Source: Pseudomonadota bacterium (GTDB taxonomy: Bacteria; Pseudomonadota; Gammaproteobacteria; Xanthomonadales; Xanthomonadaceae). Taken from it: a stretch of 7,117 bases of DNA. Made by a program: the position numbers and the translations under genes. Under the pieces are notes generated by a model. That model ran no database searches. It saw nothing but the letters and a program-made list of their open reading frames with translations, and was not told the origin of the DNA. Location: assembly GCA_023423235.1 (NCBI GenBank), contig JAFAFY010000027.1:1-7117 (forward strand). Reading direction: 5' to 3'. Shown here one piece after another: positions 5,684 through 7,117 of this stretch. The first letter of the stretch is position 1; every line of letters begins with the position of its first letter.

Positions 5684-7117
5684 TCAATGCGACTTCGCCG
5701 TCTCCATCGTCCGCACCCGCGCCGGCGGCATGAAGCTGTCGCTGCGCGCCACCGGCCAGAACGTGCGGAACACCGCATGCTCGGGCACGCTGTCGACCAG
5801 TTCACCTGGGTCCAGAAACCGGTATAGCGCAGCCAGCGAACGCACTTCGGTCGGCGTCACCCGGCGCAGGATGTGCTCCGGGCCCAGTTGCATCGGATGT
5901 TCCAGGCCCGCGGCACCCAGCATGTCGCGCAGCCCGCGCAGGGTGTTCTGGTGGAAATGGAACACGCGCTGCGCCTTGTCCTCGACATCCAGCCTGCGCC
6001 AGCGCGCCGGGTCCTGGGTGGCGACGCCGGTCGGGCACTTGTCGGTGTGGCAGCTGCGCGACTGGATGCAACCGAGCGCGAACATGAAACCGCGCGCAGC
6101 GTTGCACCAGTCCGCGCCCATCGCCAGCGCACGGGCGATGTCGAAACCACTGGTGATGCGCCCCGCGGCCGCCACCCGCACGCGGTCACGCAGGCCGATG
6201 CCCACCAACGTGTTGTGCACCAGCATCAGGCCTTCCTGCAGCGGCAGGCCGACATGGTTGATGAACTCCGAGGGCGCGGCCCCGGTGCCGCCCTCGGCGC
6301 CGTCCACAACGATGAAATCGGGCAGGATGCCGGTTTCCTGCATCGCCTTGGCGATGCCGAACCACTCCCAGGGATGACCGATCGCCAGCTTGAACCCGGT
6401 CGGCTTGCCGCCCGAGAGCGTGCGCAGGCGTTCGACGAATTCCAGCAGGCCGACCGGCGTGGAGAACGTGCTGTGCGCCGCCGGCGACTCGCAGTCGATG
6501 CCCTCCGGAATGCCGCGCGTCACCGCGATTTCCGCCGTCACCTTGGCCCCTGGCAGCATGCCGCCATGGCCGGGCTTGGCGCCCTGCGAGAGCTTGACCT
6601 CGATCATCCTGACCTGCGCGCCGGCGGCGTTCTCGGCGAAGCGCGCCTCGTCGAACCGGCCCTGCGCGTCGCGGCAGCCGAAGTAGCCCGAGCCGATCTC
6701 CCACACCAGGTCGCCACCGGCCTCGCGGTGGTAGCGCGAGATCGCGCCCTCGCCGGTGTCGTGGAAGAAGTTGCCGAGCTTGGCGCCGCGATTGAGGGCG
6801 CGGACCGCATTCGCCGACAGCGAGCCGAAGCTCATCGCCGAGATGTTGAACACGCTGGCCGCGTAGGGTTGGGCGCGGTCCTCGCCCACCGGCACGCGGA
6901 AGTCGTGCGAGGCCGCGTGCGCCGGCGCCAGCGAGTGGTTGATCCACTCGTAGCTGGAACCGTACATCGGCAACTCGCTGCCGAACGGCACCACGTCGCT
7001 GACGTTCTTCGCGCGCCGGTACACCAGGTCGCGCTGCTGGCGCGAGAACGGCACCTCGGCCTGGTCGTCCTCGATGAAGTACTGGCGGATCTCCGGCCGG
7101 AAGTTTTCCAGCAGGAA
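5684..7117 (-). CDS. FMN-binding glutamate synthase family protein (5' partial)
   Basis: This is the C-terminal 477 residues of a glutamate-synthase-like flavoprotein on the minus strand. The frame is open to the right edge (ENFRPEIRQYFIED...), so the real start lies outside; the GTG at 7052-7054 is internal. The stretch RAKNVSDVVPFGSELPMYGSSYEW is typical of stand-alone GltB2-like proteins of about 500-550 residues that lack the large GltB N-terminal glutaminase and the GXGXG domain. Barrel landmarks are MSFGSLSANAVRALNRGA, HDTGEGAIS, KLSQGAKPGHGGMLPG and the FMN-site stretch VVDGAEGGTGAAP. The 3Fe-4S cysteines are present as C-x5-C-x4-C (codons 6068-6070, 6050-6052, 6035-6037), as in CHTDKCPTG. 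In true glutamate synthase this domain adds ammonia to 2-oxoglutarate. Whether this stand-alone form does so, and with which electron donor, cannot be read from sequence. It is convergent with the ArsC gene and so is transcribed separately from the other six genes. Confidence 0.93.
   Translation of the reverse strand, partial: FLLENFRPEIRQYFIEDDQAEVPFSRQQRDLVYRRAKNVSDVVPFGSELPMYGSSYEWINHSLAPAHAASHDFRVPVGEDRAQPYAASVFNISAMSFGSLSANAVRALNRGAKLGNFFHDTGEGAISRYHREAGGDLVWEIGSGYFGCRDAQGRFDEARFAENAAGAQVRMIEVKLSQGAKPGHGGMLPGAKVTAEIAVTRGIPEGIDCESPAAHSTFSTPVGLLEFVERLRTLSGGKPTGFKLAIGHPWEWFGIAKAMQETGILPDFIVVDGAEGGTGAAPSEFINHVGLPLQEGLMLVHNTLVGIGLRDRVRVAAAGRITSGFDIARALAMGADWCNAARGFMFALGCIQSRSCHTDKCPTGVATQDPARWRRLDVEDKAQRVFHFHQNTLRGLRDMLGAAGLEHPMQLGPEHILRRVTPTEVRSLAALYRFLDPGELVDSVPEHAVFRTFWPVARSDSFMPPARVRTMETAKSH

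Overview
This is a GC-rich, tightly packed bacterial chromosome segment. Its codon use is strongly GC-biased, which leaves long meaningless open frames on the opposite strand. The gene content and protein style fit a gammaproteobacterium of the Xanthomonadaceae/Lysobacteraceae type (Lysobacter, Luteimonas, Xanthomonas relatives). That placement is an inference from protein character, not a database match. I see no tRNA, rRNA, CRISPR array, insertion sequence or phage gene.

Layout: six genes point rightward and one points leftward at the right edge. (1) Bases 1-1117 hold the 3' part of an SH3-domain NlpC/P60 cysteine peptidase, cut by the left edge. (2) Bases 1161-2255 encode an L-Ala-D/L-Glu dipeptide epimerase of the enolase superfamily. 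(3) Bases 2311-3159 encode an RpiR/MurR-type regulator (HTH plus SIS). (4) Bases 3263-3778 encode a GNAT acetyltransferase with a likely TTG start. (5) Bases 3885-5174 encode a divergent dicarboxylate/amino acid:cation symporter (DAACS, GltP/GltPh fold). (6) Bases 5177-5533 encode an ArsC/YfgD-family thioredoxin-fold reductase. A 150-base convergent spacer with a GC-rich hairpin separates these from (7), bases 5684-7117 on the minus strand. That is an FMN- and 3Fe-4S-binding glutamate-synthase-like protein whose N-terminus lies beyond the right edge.

How it works together (inference): genes 1-3 look like a murein-peptide scavenging module. An NlpC/P60 endopeptidase can cut the gamma-D-Glu-diaminopimelate bond and leave L-Ala-D-Glu. 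The epimerase converts this to L-Ala-L-Glu, which ordinary dipeptidases can use. An RpiR-family regulator, the family of the MurNAc-6-P sensor MurR, could control the set. The transporter and the acetyltransferase follow in the same direction and may take part in uptake or modification of the products. The glutamate-synthase-like gene is on the other strand, so any metabolic link through glutamate is only suggestive.

Two proteins keep their fold signatures but have lost hallmark ligand residues. The regulator lacks a normal phosphosugar-binding serine in its SIS domain. The transporter lacks the NMDGT sodium-site motif and the substrate carboxylate-binding arginine of glutamate transporters. 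These two substitutions are the most interesting points in the window.
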